64,000 nt of DNA. Origin: DASRLE01 sp963825315. GTDB taxonomy: Bacteria; Verrucomicrobiota; Verrucomicrobiia; Limisphaerales; Palsa-1400. The number at the start of each line of letters is the position of its first letter. Position 1 is the first letter of the stretch. The position numbers and the translations under genes were made by a program. Shown one piece after another: positions 8,109-16,498 of the stretch. Below the pieces are notes generated by a model, which was not told the origin of the DNA, searched no databases, and saw nothing but the letters and a program-made list of their open reading frames with translations. The stretch spans positions 682,001 through 746,000 of the forward strand of contig CAWGST010000002.1 of assembly GCA_963825315.1 (NCBI GenBank), in the 5' to 3' direction.

Positions 8109-9387
8109 GGCGCAGGGCCTCCACGGGTTGCAAGCGGCTGGCCTTCCAGGCGGGAAACAAACCGGCCAGCACGCAGGCGGCAAACGCCGTGCCGCAGATG
8201 ACCAGCACGTCCGGGGTTTGAATCGAGGCCGGCAAATCATAGACATGGTAAATGGATGAGGGCAGCAAGTCCGAGTGTGTCACCCGCCGCATGAGGGCGA
8301 GAAACGGGTTGCGATAATGCAGGGCCAACATGCCGGCGGCAAAGCCCAGTCCCACCCCCAGCACTCCAACGACAATGCTTTGGCTGAGGAACAGGCACAA
8401 GATCTGCCGGTTGTTGGCGCCGAGAGCTTTGAGGATGCCGATTTCGCGCGTTTTCTGGACGACGAAAGTAATCTGATAACTCACGATGCCGAACGCGGCC
8501 GCGATCATGATGAAAAACAGCAGGAAGAACATCATGTTTTTCTCCGTGGCCAGGGCATTGAAAATGTCCGGGCTTTCCTCCTGCCAGGTCCGCACGGTCA
8601 AGGCGTTTTTCGAAGCGGCCCGCAATTGCCCGGCGACTTCGTCCGCCAGGAACGGATCGCGCAGCTTGACCTGCAAGGCTTGCACGGAATTTTCCGGCAG
8701 GGACAGGAGTTCGCGCGTGTCGTCCAGCGAAGCGACGATGAATTGGTTGTTGAAATCGGGAAAGCCGACGTCAAAAATTCCGCGCACCGTAAAATCTTCG
8801 CCCACGGTAACCTCGGCATTGGTCTTGCCGGTGGTGGGGTCCATTTTTTGCAGGCTTTTCCACGACCAGATGGCGACGCGGTCGCCCACGTTGAGGCCGT
8901 TGAAGGCGGCATAACCGCGGCCAACGACCAATCCTTTGTCGCTGAGGTCAAAAGCGCCGCCGCCGGGAACGATGCTGCCGGGCAGGACATTGACAGTGCC
9001 GACGGTGGCGGGGTCCACGCCAGCCAAATAGGGGGCGGAAGGGATGGGGTTGCCGGTATCCGGTTCGGTTTTGACCAGGACCTGGCTGTGGATAAAGGGG
9101 GACGCGCCGACGACGTTTGCATTGGCGGAAATGAGTTTCATGGCCGCCTGGTAGTTGGTGAAAGCGCTGTCGCGGTCGGTTGGAAAGACGGTCAAATGGG
9201 CGTTGAAGCCGAGGATGCTGTCGCGCCATTCCTTGTCGAACCCGCTCATGACCGAAATGACGACAATCAAGACGGCCACGCCCAACAAAACAGCGACAAT
9301 GGAAATGAGCGTAATCACCGAGACAAAAGTCCGGCGCGGTCGCAAATAGCGGAGAGCTAAAAAGGCCTCAAAAGGCAACCTCGACAT
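8101..9387 (-). CDS. lolC: LolC/LolE-family lipoprotein-releasing permease
   Basis: This inner-membrane permease partners with LolD. It has the family layout: an N-terminal membrane segment after FLALRYLRPRR, a large periplasmic MacB-like domain (about residues 50-270), then three membrane segments with the FtsX signature region (VVQKTREIGILKALGANNRQI). At 428 residues it is the normal LolC/E length. Only one permease gene is visible, so a single-permease LolF-like complex is possible. I chose the ATG at 9387 rather than a TTG two codons earlier. It overlaps lolD and follows the Slp-like lipoprotein gene. Confidence 0.85.
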   Translation of the reverse strand: MSRLPFEAFLALRYLRPRRTFVSVITLISIVAVLLGVAVLIVVISVMSGFDKEWRDSILGFNAHLTVFPTDRDSAFTNYQAAMKLISANANVVGASPFIHSQVLVKTEPDTGNPIPSAPYLAGVDPATVGTVNVLPGSIVPGGGAFDLSDKGLVVGRGYAAFNGLNVGDRVAIWSWKSLQKMDPTTGKTNAEVTVGEDFTVRGIFDVGFPDFNNQFIVASLDDTRELLSLPENSVQALQVKLRDPFLADEVAGQLRAASKNALTVRTWQEESPDIFNALATEKNMMFFLLFFIMIAAAFGIVSYQITFVVQKTREIGILKALGANNRQILCLFLSQSIVVGVLGVGLGFAAGMLALHYRNPFLALMRRVTHSDLLPSSIYHVYDLPASIQTPDVLVICGTAFAACVLAGLFPAWKASRLQPVEALRHE

Positions 9388-9425
9388 GCCCAAAGAGACT
9401 ACGGTTGGGCGGGCCGGGTGTCACT

Positions 9426-10046
9426 TCATTTCATGGGCGGCGAATTGGTTTTGCTTTCACAATGGATCGCGCGAAAGGGCGCGCCAAAACGGCCATAGTC
9501 AAATTGGTTCGTGCTGAATTGATCCGCGCCCAAAATCCGAAGATAACGGTATTTTAAAACCACAGTCCCGTCCGCATCGACTTTTTCCGGCACACCATAG
9601 ACGAGGGCCAGCTTGCCTTCCCCGGCATACTTTTCGGCGCTTTCGGCGGTGGCGTCCTTGCCTGTTTTATCCATGTGCCATTTGGCGCGAAAGAGTCCCT
9701 CGCCGCGGGGGGAAACAAACAGCGTCACACCGCACTCGTTGTCGTTCTGGACCCCATCGAAGTAGTGGTGCTCGAAAACGGTGTCCGCCAGGATGCTGCC
9801 GCCCTGGTCTTCCTCGCGCGCGTCGGTGCTGCGAATGAGGCCGGCCCACACCACCGCAACGCCGGCATAGTTAGTGGGGTCTTTGCGGATGTCGTCTGGA
9901 TAAACGTCCAGGCGATCGCGGGCGAATTCAATCTGCTCCGGTTTGGTGACGGGCTGATAAGACTCGTTGCCAACGCGGGTATCGCGGGAAACGCAGGAAA
10001 CAAGGACGGTGAGCGCGAAAAAGGCCACGACAAAAATGCGAATCAT
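9426..10046 (-). CDS. Outer-membrane lipoprotein, Slp-like
   Basis: A type II signal peptide with lipobox LVSC is clear (MIRIFVVAFFALTVLVSC). The mature part contains DPTNYAGVAVVWAGLI and KYRYLRILGADQF, which resemble the Slp outer-membrane lipoprotein family, although similarity is judged by eye only. It lies upstream of lolC-lolD on the same strand, with a 38-base gap, so a lipoprotein and its sorting machinery appear to be co-transcribed. I chose ATG 10046 over an upstream start because it places the signal peptide correctly. Confidence 0.65.
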   Translation of the reverse strand: MIRIFVVAFFALTVLVSCVSRDTRVGNESYQPVTKPEQIEFARDRLDVYPDDIRKDPTNYAGVAVVWAGLIRSTDAREEDQGGSILADTVFEHHYFDGVQNDNECGVTLFVSPRGEGLFRAKWHMDKTGKDATAESAEKYAGEGKLALVYGVPEKVDADGTVVLKYRYLRILGADQFSTNQFDYGRFGAPFRAIHCESKTNSPPMK

Positions 10047-10132
10047 ATAATGTTGCTGTTTGGACAGACTCGGAACCATGATCGTTAGATTAGCCGATGC
10101 CGGGTTCGATTGCCACCATCTTTTTCAAATGA

Positions 10133-11899
10133 TTACTTTTCCGGCCAAACCAAATCGTATTGCAGCGTTGCGGGATAGTCCGAGGTTGGACTCGCTTGGC
10201 CGCCGTGGTCCTGTTGGCTCCAGCCGATGGAATAGAGCAGAAAGGTGCCGTCGGAATTGCGGCGGTAGCGCGGCGGCTGGCCGCCGATGACGTCGTGGGG
10301 AATTGCAGCGATGAACTGCGGGGCCAGAGCGTCGAGGGTTTCGGGATATTCGCCATGCGCCAGATGGTAACGTGCGAGGGCGCAGGCGATGAGCGCTTGA
10401 TTGACCATGGTTTGATTCCGGGCGGTGGTTTGAGAAGCCCTGCTAAAATTAGGAATATGCGGGAGCGCGATAAAACCATAAGGTGACCAATGAGAAGCGA
10501 CTGCATCAAGTTGCCTGTGGAAGTCCCGCGTTTTGTCCGGAAGAACGATTTGGCGGGCGGGGTCCAGGCTGGCAACGGCGTTGCTGTAGATATTGGCGGC
10601 GGTGGCCATGTTCTGATAAGACCAGCCGCGCGGGATCAATCTCGGAAAGATCGAGCTTTCCCAATCCTTGAAGGCTGCCCATGAATTGCTTTGGTCAACC
10701 GGGCTGGGGTAATAGAGCAATTTAAAATACTGCGCCGGAGTGAGCGTTTCCAAGTGGTGCAATACAGAGAGGCGCTCCGATTCGAAGGCTGGCTTCACCT
10801 GCGACAAGAGGTTGATTTGTTCGAGTTGCCCTTCCAGCGCGGCCAATTGCGGCTCCCGCCAGGCTTGCAACCTCATGCCGTCGGCAATGGTGCTGGCGTA
10901 AATCCCCCTCACCGCCACGTTGACCATCGCCGACACCAAGGTCATCGGCCTGTTGTCTTCCAGGATGCGGCGGCAGATGTTGTGGATGAGCGTCAAGTCG
11001 CGCAACGCTCCCTCCGGCTGGCCCAGCAACAAATGACATTCGGCCATGGCCGCGAGCCTTTGCGAGATGATGCGCATGGTCCTGAAATTTGGAATGGGCA
11101 TTTCCGAGGGCACACTATAATCACCATTCATCCGTGCATAAGGGCGCTGCAACGCCTTGCGGATCAGGCCGAACCCCGGTTCAAGCTGCTCGTTCCACTT
11201 CAGGAATTCCGCCACCATAATGGGCGCAAGCATCGTCACGTTGTAGGAACCGTTGCCCTTGGGTTCAACTTGGAGTTTTTCGTAGTCTGGAAGCACTGTG
11301 TTGAAGATGGGTTTGGGCAGGAATTGCAGCAACTCCTTCTCCGTCGGCGCGCTTTGGCACTGCAAGAAGATTTGCGCCGGTCGAATTTCCTCCCGCTGGC
11401 GCAGCATAAGAACCAAACCGGCCGGATCCATGGCCACCGGGCCGAAGGCGTCCTTGATCAACCGGACGGCTTCCGCCTTTGCCCGAGGGTCTCCCCATTG
11501 CAACACGGCGGCTCCGCTGTGGCTGGGCGCGCTTGCCCCCGGCAGGCCAATCGTCAACTGGGCGACAACCATGCGCGCCGTGCTGTCATATCCCGGATAC
11601 TGCATCTTCTGCGTCAATTCATTCGACCAATTCGTGTCATGTTTAACAAACCATTGCTCCATCTCCGGCACGCCGAAGACGTTTTCATTGTCCGGCACGG
11701 GCGCGGGAATTTTCTTGTTCCAATCCAGTATGACGCCTTGTGCTTCGAGTTCGCGCTTGCACTTCTCCATCGCCTGCCGGCCGCGCCAGTCTTCCTCGGC
11801 GTAGAAAATCGCGACGGTCACGGCAAAGGCGGCCAGACTGATCAGGAAGCTGTTACGCACTCGACGTGTCGGCGGTGATGGAGTTTCGGAAGTCGTCAT
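10133..11899 (-). CDS. Hypothetical protein with N-terminal membrane anchor
   Basis: This 588-residue protein has one N-terminal transmembrane helix (FLISLAAFAVTVAIFYA) and a large extracytoplasmic domain rich in helices. The C-terminus carries a segment frequent in large Planctomycetes/Verrucomicrobia proteins: HGEYPETLDALAPQF, then RYRRNSDGTFLLYSIGW and DHGG. I do not know its function. It lies just downstream of the kinase gene on the same strand, with a gap of about 15 bases, so it may belong to the kinase/sigma operon. Confidence 0.7.
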   Translation of the reverse strand: MTTSETPSPPTRRVRNSFLISLAAFAVTVAIFYAEEDWRGRQAMEKCKRELEAQGVILDWNKKIPAPVPDNENVFGVPEMEQWFVKHDTNWSNELTQKMQYPGYDSTARMVVAQLTIGLPGASAPSHSGAAVLQWGDPRAKAEAVRLIKDAFGPVAMDPAGLVLMLRQREEIRPAQIFLQCQSAPTEKELLQFLPKPIFNTVLPDYEKLQVEPKGNGSYNVTMLAPIMVAEFLKWNEQLEPGFGLIRKALQRPYARMNGDYSVPSEMPIPNFRTMRIISQRLAAMAECHLLLGQPEGALRDLTLIHNICRRILEDNRPMTLVSAMVNVAVRGIYASTIADGMRLQAWREPQLAALEGQLEQINLLSQVKPAFESERLSVLHHLETLTPAQYFKLLYYPSPVDQSNSWAAFKDWESSIFPRLIPRGWSYQNMATAANIYSNAVASLDPARQIVLPDKTRDFHRQLDAVASHWSPYGFIALPHIPNFSRASQTTARNQTMVNQALIACALARYHLAHGEYPETLDALAPQFIAAIPHDVIGGQPPRYRRNSDGTFLLYSIGWSQQDHGGQASPTSDYPATLQYDLVWPEK

Positions 11900-11914
11900 A
11901 ATTGCCTCTTGAGT

Positions 11915-13312
11915 TCAGGGTTTGCCGTTCATATTGATGGTCGGATCCGTCAGCACGGGACTCCGTTCGCGCGCGGCGCGGGATACGCGGAAGGCCAGCC
12001 ACCCTGCCAGCAACAACCCCATCATCACCCCGGCCAGGACCGCGACGATAATCGTCACGGTGGATTTGTTTCTGCGCACCAGTTTTTGCAGCCGGTAAAC
12101 GTGGCTGGGCGGGCGGGCCAGCACCAACTCGTTGCGCAAATAGCGTTGCACATCCGCAGCCAGGTTGGCGGCGCTGTCGTAACGGCGGGTGCGGTCTTTC
12201 TCCAGGCACTTCATCACGATCCAATCCAAATCGCCGCGCAGGGACAGCATCAATTTGGGGGCATCGGTCCGGCGGCGGGCGGCGGTGGTGGACAGTTCGC
12301 TTTCCGGCATGGCGTCCAGACGGGTGGAAGGGCGCAACGGCTCCTGCTCCCGTATGATCCGCCTCATCTCATCCACGCCCGCTTCCATCAATTCCCTGTG
12401 ATCGAACGGGGTCTGGCCTGTCAATAATTCGTAGAGCAGCACGCCCAGGCTGTAAATATCGCTGCGCGTGTCAATCGGCAGCCCGCTCATCTCCGCCTGC
12501 TCCGGGCTCATGTAAACCGGCGTGCCCATGAACATCTGCAATTCGGTATAAATCGTTTTATCGGTCAACTCTCCCTGGGTTGCCTTGGCAATGCCGAAAT
12601 CAATGACCTTGGGCACCGGCACGCCGTCGTAGAGCGTCACCAAAATATTGGACGGCTTGATATCGCGGTGAATGATCCCCCGCTGGTGGGCGTGCTGGGT
12701 GGCCAGGCAGGTTTGTACGAACAACCCCAGGCGGTCTTCGGTGGAGAGTTTGTGCTGGTCGCAATACTCGGTGATTTTGATGCCGCGCACCAATTCCATC
12801 ACGAAATAGGGGCGGCCGCTCGGCATCGCTCCGGCGTCCAGCACTTTGGCGATGCTCAGATGTTCCATCATGGCCAGCGCCTGTCTTTCGGCCTCGAAGC
12901 GCGCGACCACCTGGCGGGTGTCCATCCCCGGCTTGATGATCTTGAGGGCCACGTGGCGTTTCACCGGCTCGCGTTGCTCCGCCACATAGACCGCGCCAAA
13001 GCCGCCCTCGCCGATTTTTTCCATCAATTTGTAGCGCCCCACCATGTCGCCCGGTTTTTCCGTCGCCGCGCCGACAATGGCGGTGCCGCCACGGCCGCGG
13101 CCGGCGGCGGCCAATTGGGGTGTGTCAACGGCGGGGGATTCCAGAAAAGAATCCTGCTTGGAATTTTGCAGCAAGGCTTCGACGGCGGCGCGCAAGGCCG
13201 GGTCCCCTCCGCAAGCGCCATCCAGATAGGCGGCGCGGGCCTCCGGCGTCGGTTGCTCCAGCGCTCCGAGAAAGATGTCGCGCGCGTTTTTTGGTTGTTG
13301 TCCAGAGTTCAT
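11915..13312 (-). CDS. Membrane serine/threonine protein kinase
   Basis: This is a Hanks-type (PknB-like) kinase. The glycine loop is GEGGFGAVY, the lysine is in VALKIIK, the catalytic loop is HRDIKPSN, the metal motif is DFG and the APE region reads MSPEQAE. The domain spans about residues 92-370. The N-terminal 70 residues (ARDIFLGALE, then AYLDGACGGDPALRAAVEAL) are the helical segment often found in these kinases. One transmembrane helix (TVTIIVAVLAGVMMGLLLAGW) is followed by only about 25 residues, so the extracytoplasmic repeats common in relatives are missing. I used the ATG at 13312. The ECF sigma gene lies directly upstream. Confidence 0.9.
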   Translation of the reverse strand: MNSGQQPKNARDIFLGALEQPTPEARAAYLDGACGGDPALRAAVEALLQNSKQDSFLESPAVDTPQLAAAGRGRGGTAIVGAATEKPGDMVGRYKLMEKIGEGGFGAVYVAEQREPVKRHVALKIIKPGMDTRQVVARFEAERQALAMMEHLSIAKVLDAGAMPSGRPYFVMELVRGIKITEYCDQHKLSTEDRLGLFVQTCLATQHAHQRGIIHRDIKPSNILVTLYDGVPVPKVIDFGIAKATQGELTDKTIYTELQMFMGTPVYMSPEQAEMSGLPIDTRSDIYSLGVLLYELLTGQTPFDHRELMEAGVDEMRRIIREQEPLRPSTRLDAMPESELSTTAARRRTDAPKLMLSLRGDLDWIVMKCLEKDRTRRYDSAANLAADVQRYLRNELVLARPPSHVYRLQKLVRRNKSTVTIIVAVLAGVMMGLLLAGWLAFRVSRAARERSPVLTDPTINMNGKP

Positions 13313-13370
13313 CACAGCGGCCTGTCTGCTTGTTCAAGCGCAATCCGCGCGGCGAGTCCGCCAAGTTTCG

Positions 13371-13937
13371 TCAGTTTCTTCGGCCTGTTTCGATTTTTTG
13401 CCGCAACCGCGCCCGGGCGTAGGCCCAAAGGCGCTCGGCCCGACGCTGCGGAATCCCCAGCGCGGACGCGGCTTCGTCCATCTTCATCCCCGCGAAATAA
13501 CGCAACTTCACCAGGTCTGCGCAAACGGGGTCTTCGCCGGCCAAAGCGTCCAGCGCTTCATGGACTGCAAGCAGTTGATCGTCATTATCGGTTGGGGCGG
13601 CCAACTCCTGGTCGTCCAGGCTGGCGCCCTCCCGCCCGCCGCCGCGGCAAAAAGCGCGTCGCTTCCGCGCCCGGTCAATAAGAATGCGCCGCATGGCTTC
13701 CGCGGCCGCGGTGAAGAAGTGGGCCCGGTTCTGCCAGGCTGGCTGCTGATCACCGCCGAGGCGCAGCCAGGCCTCATTGACCAGGGCCGTTGGCTGGAGC
13801 GTGTGGCCCGGCGCTTCCCGGGCCATCTTCTGCCGGGCCATCCCGCGCAGTTCCTCATAAACCAGCGACAACAATTGCTCCGCGGCTTCGGGTTCGCCCC
13901 GATGAACCGCTTGCAATATGCGCGTCACGTCGCTCAC
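13371..13937 (-). CDS. ECF-family RNA polymerase sigma factor (TIGR02999 type)
   Basis: Region 2 is in the N-terminal half (LVYEELRGMARQKM, then LQPTALVNEAWLRL) and region 4 in the C-terminal third (LVKLRYFAGMKMDEAASALGI, then ERLWAYARARL). The motif AHFFTAAAEAMRRILIDRAR is typical of the TIGR02999 subfamily, found mainly in Planctomycetes, Acidobacteria and Verrucomicrobia next to Ser/Thr kinases, as here. No anti-sigma gene is adjacent, so the kinase is the likely regulator. At 188 residues it has the usual length. Confidence 0.9.
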   Translation of the reverse strand: MSDVTRILQAVHRGEPEAAEQLLSLVYEELRGMARQKMAREAPGHTLQPTALVNEAWLRLGGDQQPAWQNRAHFFTAAAEAMRRILIDRARKRRAFCRGGGREGASLDDQELAAPTDNDDQLLAVHEALDALAGEDPVCADLVKLRYFAGMKMDEAASALGIPQRRAERLWAYARARLRQKIETGRRN

Positions 13938-14011
13938 GGGCGTGACTGTGGCGAATTTTGAGGGTCAAAGCGAGACTGAATTGGGGGGCATTTCGCCTTA
14001 TTGGGCAGCCA

Positions 14012-14071
14012 CTCCTAATCTTAATCGTAATCCTAATCTTCTTTGATTAAAATTAAGATTAGGATTAGGAG
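14012..14071. repeat. Hexamer-repeat inverted repeat
   Basis: The left arm (CTCCTAATCTTAATC and following) pairs with the right arm (ATTAAGATTAGGATTAGGAG) across a short loop. The motif family is the same as at 2824-2907. It lies between the propeller gene and the ECF sigma gene. Confidence 0.7.
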
Positions 14072-14095
14072 CCGGAAACCGACACCCCCAGGGCG

Positions 14096-15124
14096 TCACA
14101 TGCCATAAACCAGAAGCCGCAAGGTCCCGGGTATCATCGGGGGGCGTCTTTGGCCCTCGACGGGCGGACCGAATTTGGCCGCCGGAAGATAAATCCTGTG
14201 GGTTGTTGGATCCAGCGTCATCGTTCTCGCGCTGCGCTCCGTCTTCAACGTCTGCACCACGGTGAGCTTGTCGGGCGCGTCTTCGTGCGCAATTGTCGTC
14301 GTCCCATCGCGGCATGAGCTGAAGGCCAGTTGCGTTCCAGGATCGAAGGCGCAGGCATCAACCCCGTCGCCAATCGGCGCCGAAGCGATCACTTTGCCAT
14401 CCGTGCTGTCCATCATTACCATTGTTTTGCTCCCGCCGCAGCCGATGAACAGCCGGTGATGGGGCGCGTCAATGGCCAGGCCGGACCCCTCCTCGCCCGG
14501 AGCGATCGGCCAGCGGTTCACGACCTTGTGCGTCGCGGTGTCAATCACGGCCACTTCATTTTTATCTTCGAGATTGTCATAGACACGGCCCGCCCCCGGA
14601 TCGGCCGCGGCAAATTCCGGCCTGCCACCGAGCGGAATGGTCGCGACAACCTTGCTTGATTTGGCGTCAATGACCGTGGCCGATTGGCCGCGGCCGTTGA
14701 ACATATAAGCTTCCTGCCGGCCCGGCTCGTAAAGCATTCCGTCCGGATTCTGGCCGGTGTCCACCTTGGACAGGATTTGCAGGGATTTTAGATCGACGAT
14801 GGCGGCTTTGTTTTCCCGGCCGTCACTGACAAAGCCGCGCCCCAGTTCCGGCGCCGGAGCCAGGCCATGAACGCCCGGGGTATTGGTAATTCTGCCAACC
14901 ACCGTGTCAGCGTCGAGGTCAACCACGACAACTTCCGCGCCGTGGCTCATGTAAAGACGGCGGGCCGACGAATCCACGGATAAATAATCCCATCCGCCTT
15001 CGCCGCTGATGGGAATTTCCTTCAAGAAGTGATACGACCCTTGCGCGCCGCAAGTCGCCGCGGTGACGAGTCCCAGAGCGAGGAGCGCGATCAAGCCGGC
15101 AATATGGCAAGAATTTTGTTTCAT
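14096..15124 (-). CDS. Exported YncE-like beta-propeller protein
   Basis: This is a secreted protein of seven or so repeated blades of the 40-residue YVTN/YncE type. Typical blades read AAIVDLKSLQILSKVDTG, ATVIDAKSSKVVATIPLGG and VAVIDTATHKVVNRWPI. The signal peptide ends near LALGLVTAATCGAQG. Relatives bind or scaffold periplasmic partners; enzyme activity is not implied. The frame is open 27 codons upstream, but ATG 15124 gives the signal peptide. At about 342 residues it is a complete propeller. Confidence 0.8.
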   Translation of the reverse strand: MKQNSCHIAGLIALLALGLVTAATCGAQGSYHFLKEIPISGEGGWDYLSVDSSARRLYMSHGAEVVVVDLDADTVVGRITNTPGVHGLAPAPELGRGFVSDGRENKAAIVDLKSLQILSKVDTGQNPDGMLYEPGRQEAYMFNGRGQSATVIDAKSSKVVATIPLGGRPEFAAADPGAGRVYDNLEDKNEVAVIDTATHKVVNRWPIAPGEEGSGLAIDAPHHRLFIGCGGSKTMVMMDSTDGKVIASAPIGDGVDACAFDPGTQLAFSSCRDGTTTIAHEDAPDKLTVVQTLKTERSARTMTLDPTTHRIYLPAAKFGPPVEGQRRPPMIPGTLRLLVYGM

Positions 15125-15173
15125 GCAGGAAGCTGATACCCCGGCATTTGCCTGAAGTAAAGCCTTTTGCGGC

Positions 15174-15470
15174 TTACTTCGGCGTTTCCGTCTCGACCGA
15201 GACAATCTCTCCGGTCATCGCGTCCACATTGACTTCGGTAATATTCTTGGTGTCCGGCTTGGCGATGTCGAACGACCAGATCAATTTGCCCTTCTCCTTC
15301 TCCAGTTCCGTTTCCTTGATCGTGCCGTCAGGAACCTTGCCCAAGGCGGTGGTGCGAGCGTCCGTTTCCGTGATTTTCGCTTCCGCTTGCAGTTTGGCGC
15401 GGGAGTCCGAAGCGCAGCCGGCCACCAAGGTGGCAGCCAGCAGGCAAGAGATGTTAAGTTTGATGTTCAT
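15174..15470 (-). CDS. Small PepSY-domain lipoprotein
   Basis: This protein of about 98 residues has a lipobox LVAGC and one PepSY domain. The domain runs from KITETDARTTALGKV to VNVDAMTGEIVSVETETPK. PepSY domains are thought to inhibit or modulate extracytoplasmic proteases; no protease gene is adjacent. The ATG at 15470 was chosen over an upstream extension because it gives a proper type II signal peptide. Confidence 0.75.
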   Translation of the reverse strand: MNIKLNISCLLAATLVAGCASDSRAKLQAEAKITETDARTTALGKVPDGTIKETELEKEKGKLIWSFDIAKPDTKNITEVNVDAMTGEIVSVETETPK

Positions 15471-15558
15471 AGTCTGTTTTTCTTTTGTTTGCATTTCCAT
15501 GAGGTCGAACCTTACCCGATCCGCGTGAAAAAGTAATGAATTAAAGATGAGAGTATTG

Positions 15559-16155
15559 TCATATTCTCGTTGCAGAGGCCGGGTTTTTGCGAAGCGCCAG
15601 GACCAGCGCCCGTTCCTTTTCATTGAGAAGGCGCCAGCGGCCCGGGGCCAGGCCGGTCAATTCGAAATTCCCGATCCGCACCCGGAGGAGGCGCAGCGTC
15701 GGATGGCCCGCCGCCGCCGTCATCCGCCGCACCTGGCGGTTTTTTCCCTCAACCAATTCGAGTCCGAGCCAGCGGTCCGGGACCGTCTTGCGCCAGCGAA
15801 TGGGCGGATGGCGCGGCGCAACCTCCGGCTGCGGCTCGATCAGCCAGGCGCGGCAGGGCAATGTTTTCCTGCCCTGGATGACCATGCCGCGGGACAATTG
15901 CCGCAATGCCGCCGGCGTGGGAATCCCCTCCACCTGCGCCCAATAAACGCGTCCGTGCCCGTGCCGGGGATGGAGCAGTTGCGCGTTCAGCGCCGGTTCA
16001 TCGCTCAAGAGCAGCAGCCCCTCGGAATCCGCATCGAGACGGCCGATGGGATAAACGCCCGCTGGCAATTGAAATTCCGCCAGCGTGCGATGGCCTGAAC
16101 CATCCGGGGTGAACCGGGAGAGCACCCCGTAAGGTTTATGGAAGGCAATCAGCAT
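15559..16155 (-). CDS. RsuA/RluE-family rRNA pseudouridine synthase
   Basis: This enzyme isomerises uridine to pseudouridine in rRNA. The catalytic motif is GRLDADSEGLLLLS, whose first Asp is the nucleophile, followed by GKNRQVRRMTAAAGHPTLRLLR, a signature of the RsuA/RluB/E/F group (split here by eye into the NRQVRRM and LRLLR parts). It lacks an N-terminal S4 domain and starts directly at MLIAFHKPYGVLS, which fits RluE best. The length is 198 residues. ATG 16155 is supported by this family-typical start. Confidence 0.85.
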   Translation of the reverse strand: MLIAFHKPYGVLSRFTPDGSGHRTLAEFQLPAGVYPIGRLDADSEGLLLLSDEPALNAQLLHPRHGHGRVYWAQVEGIPTPAALRQLSRGMVIQGRKTLPCRAWLIEPQPEVAPRHPPIRWRKTVPDRWLGLELVEGKNRQVRRMTAAAGHPTLRLLRVRIGNFELTGLAPGRWRLLNEKERALVLALRKNPASATRI

Positions 16156-16215
16156 CGAAAACAAGGTTGGCACGCCCAAAACGGCACTCCAGAAATTTTC
16201 AGAAATATTTTCACA

Positions 16216-16232
16216 TGGACAGCATTTGTCCA
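16216..16232. promoter_or_regulatory. Short palindrome TGGACA-N5-TGTCCA
   Basis: A six-base inverted repeat with five-base spacing lies in the gap between the pseudouridine synthase gene and the small protein gene, 26 bases upstream of the latter's start. A related motif with longer spacing is at 60358-60387 upstream of lpxI. It could be an operator, but no regulator is assigned. Confidence 0.35.
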
Positions 16233-16258
16233 GGCGCCCCGCTAAAGTGGGTGGCAAG

Positions 16259-16420
16259 ATGAATACAAATCAAATGGAACTGAGTCTGAAAGCGAAGCAA
16301 GCGCGCCCCACGGCGGCGCAAAAACAACGGCGGCAGCAGCGGGCGCAATGGTGGTTCGGCCAAATGCGCCGGGTGGTGGCCGCGTCCCTGGAATGGAAGC
16401 CGCAGAAGCTGGAAGGCTGA
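16259..16420 (+). CDS. Small basic hypothetical protein
   Basis: This 53-residue protein starts MNTNQMELSLKAKQAR and continues with RRQQRAQWWFGQMRRVVAASLEW. It is strongly basic in the middle with a tryptophan-rich amphipathic C-terminal helix. I do not know a function. A short palindrome (16216-16232) lies just upstream and a hairpin (16464-16481) just downstream, which supports a real transcription unit. The ATG at 16259 is preferred to an upstream start. Confidence 0.55.
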   Translation: MNTNQMELSLKAKQARPTAAQKQRRQQRAQWWFGQMRRVVAASLEWKPQKLEG

Positions 16421-16463
16421 ATTAAGAAGGCAGAATTAAGAAATCAAAAGAGGCCTCACGATT

Positions 16464-16481
16464 CCCCGAAAGCTTCCGGGG
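16464..16481. terminator. Hairpin terminator between convergent genes
   Basis: A CCCCG/CGGGG stem with an eight-base loop is followed on the plus strand by GTTTTCTTCTTT. It lies between the small protein gene and the oppositely oriented sigma-membrane fusion, so it may serve both. Flanking AATTAAGAAG repeats (16423-16442) and their complement (16501-16527) add a longer outer stem. Confidence 0.5.
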
Positions 16482-16498
16482 TTGGCCGTTTTCTTCTT

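Noticed and set aside
7428..8201. Plus-strand frame opposite lolD
   Set aside because: It is a complement shadow of the ABC ATPase; its repeat with 5654-5857 is explained by duplication of the lolD end.
10085..10130. tRNA-like T-arm sequence GGGTTCGATTGCC
   Set aside because: The flanking bases do not form a T stem or acceptor stem, and no cloverleaf can be drawn.
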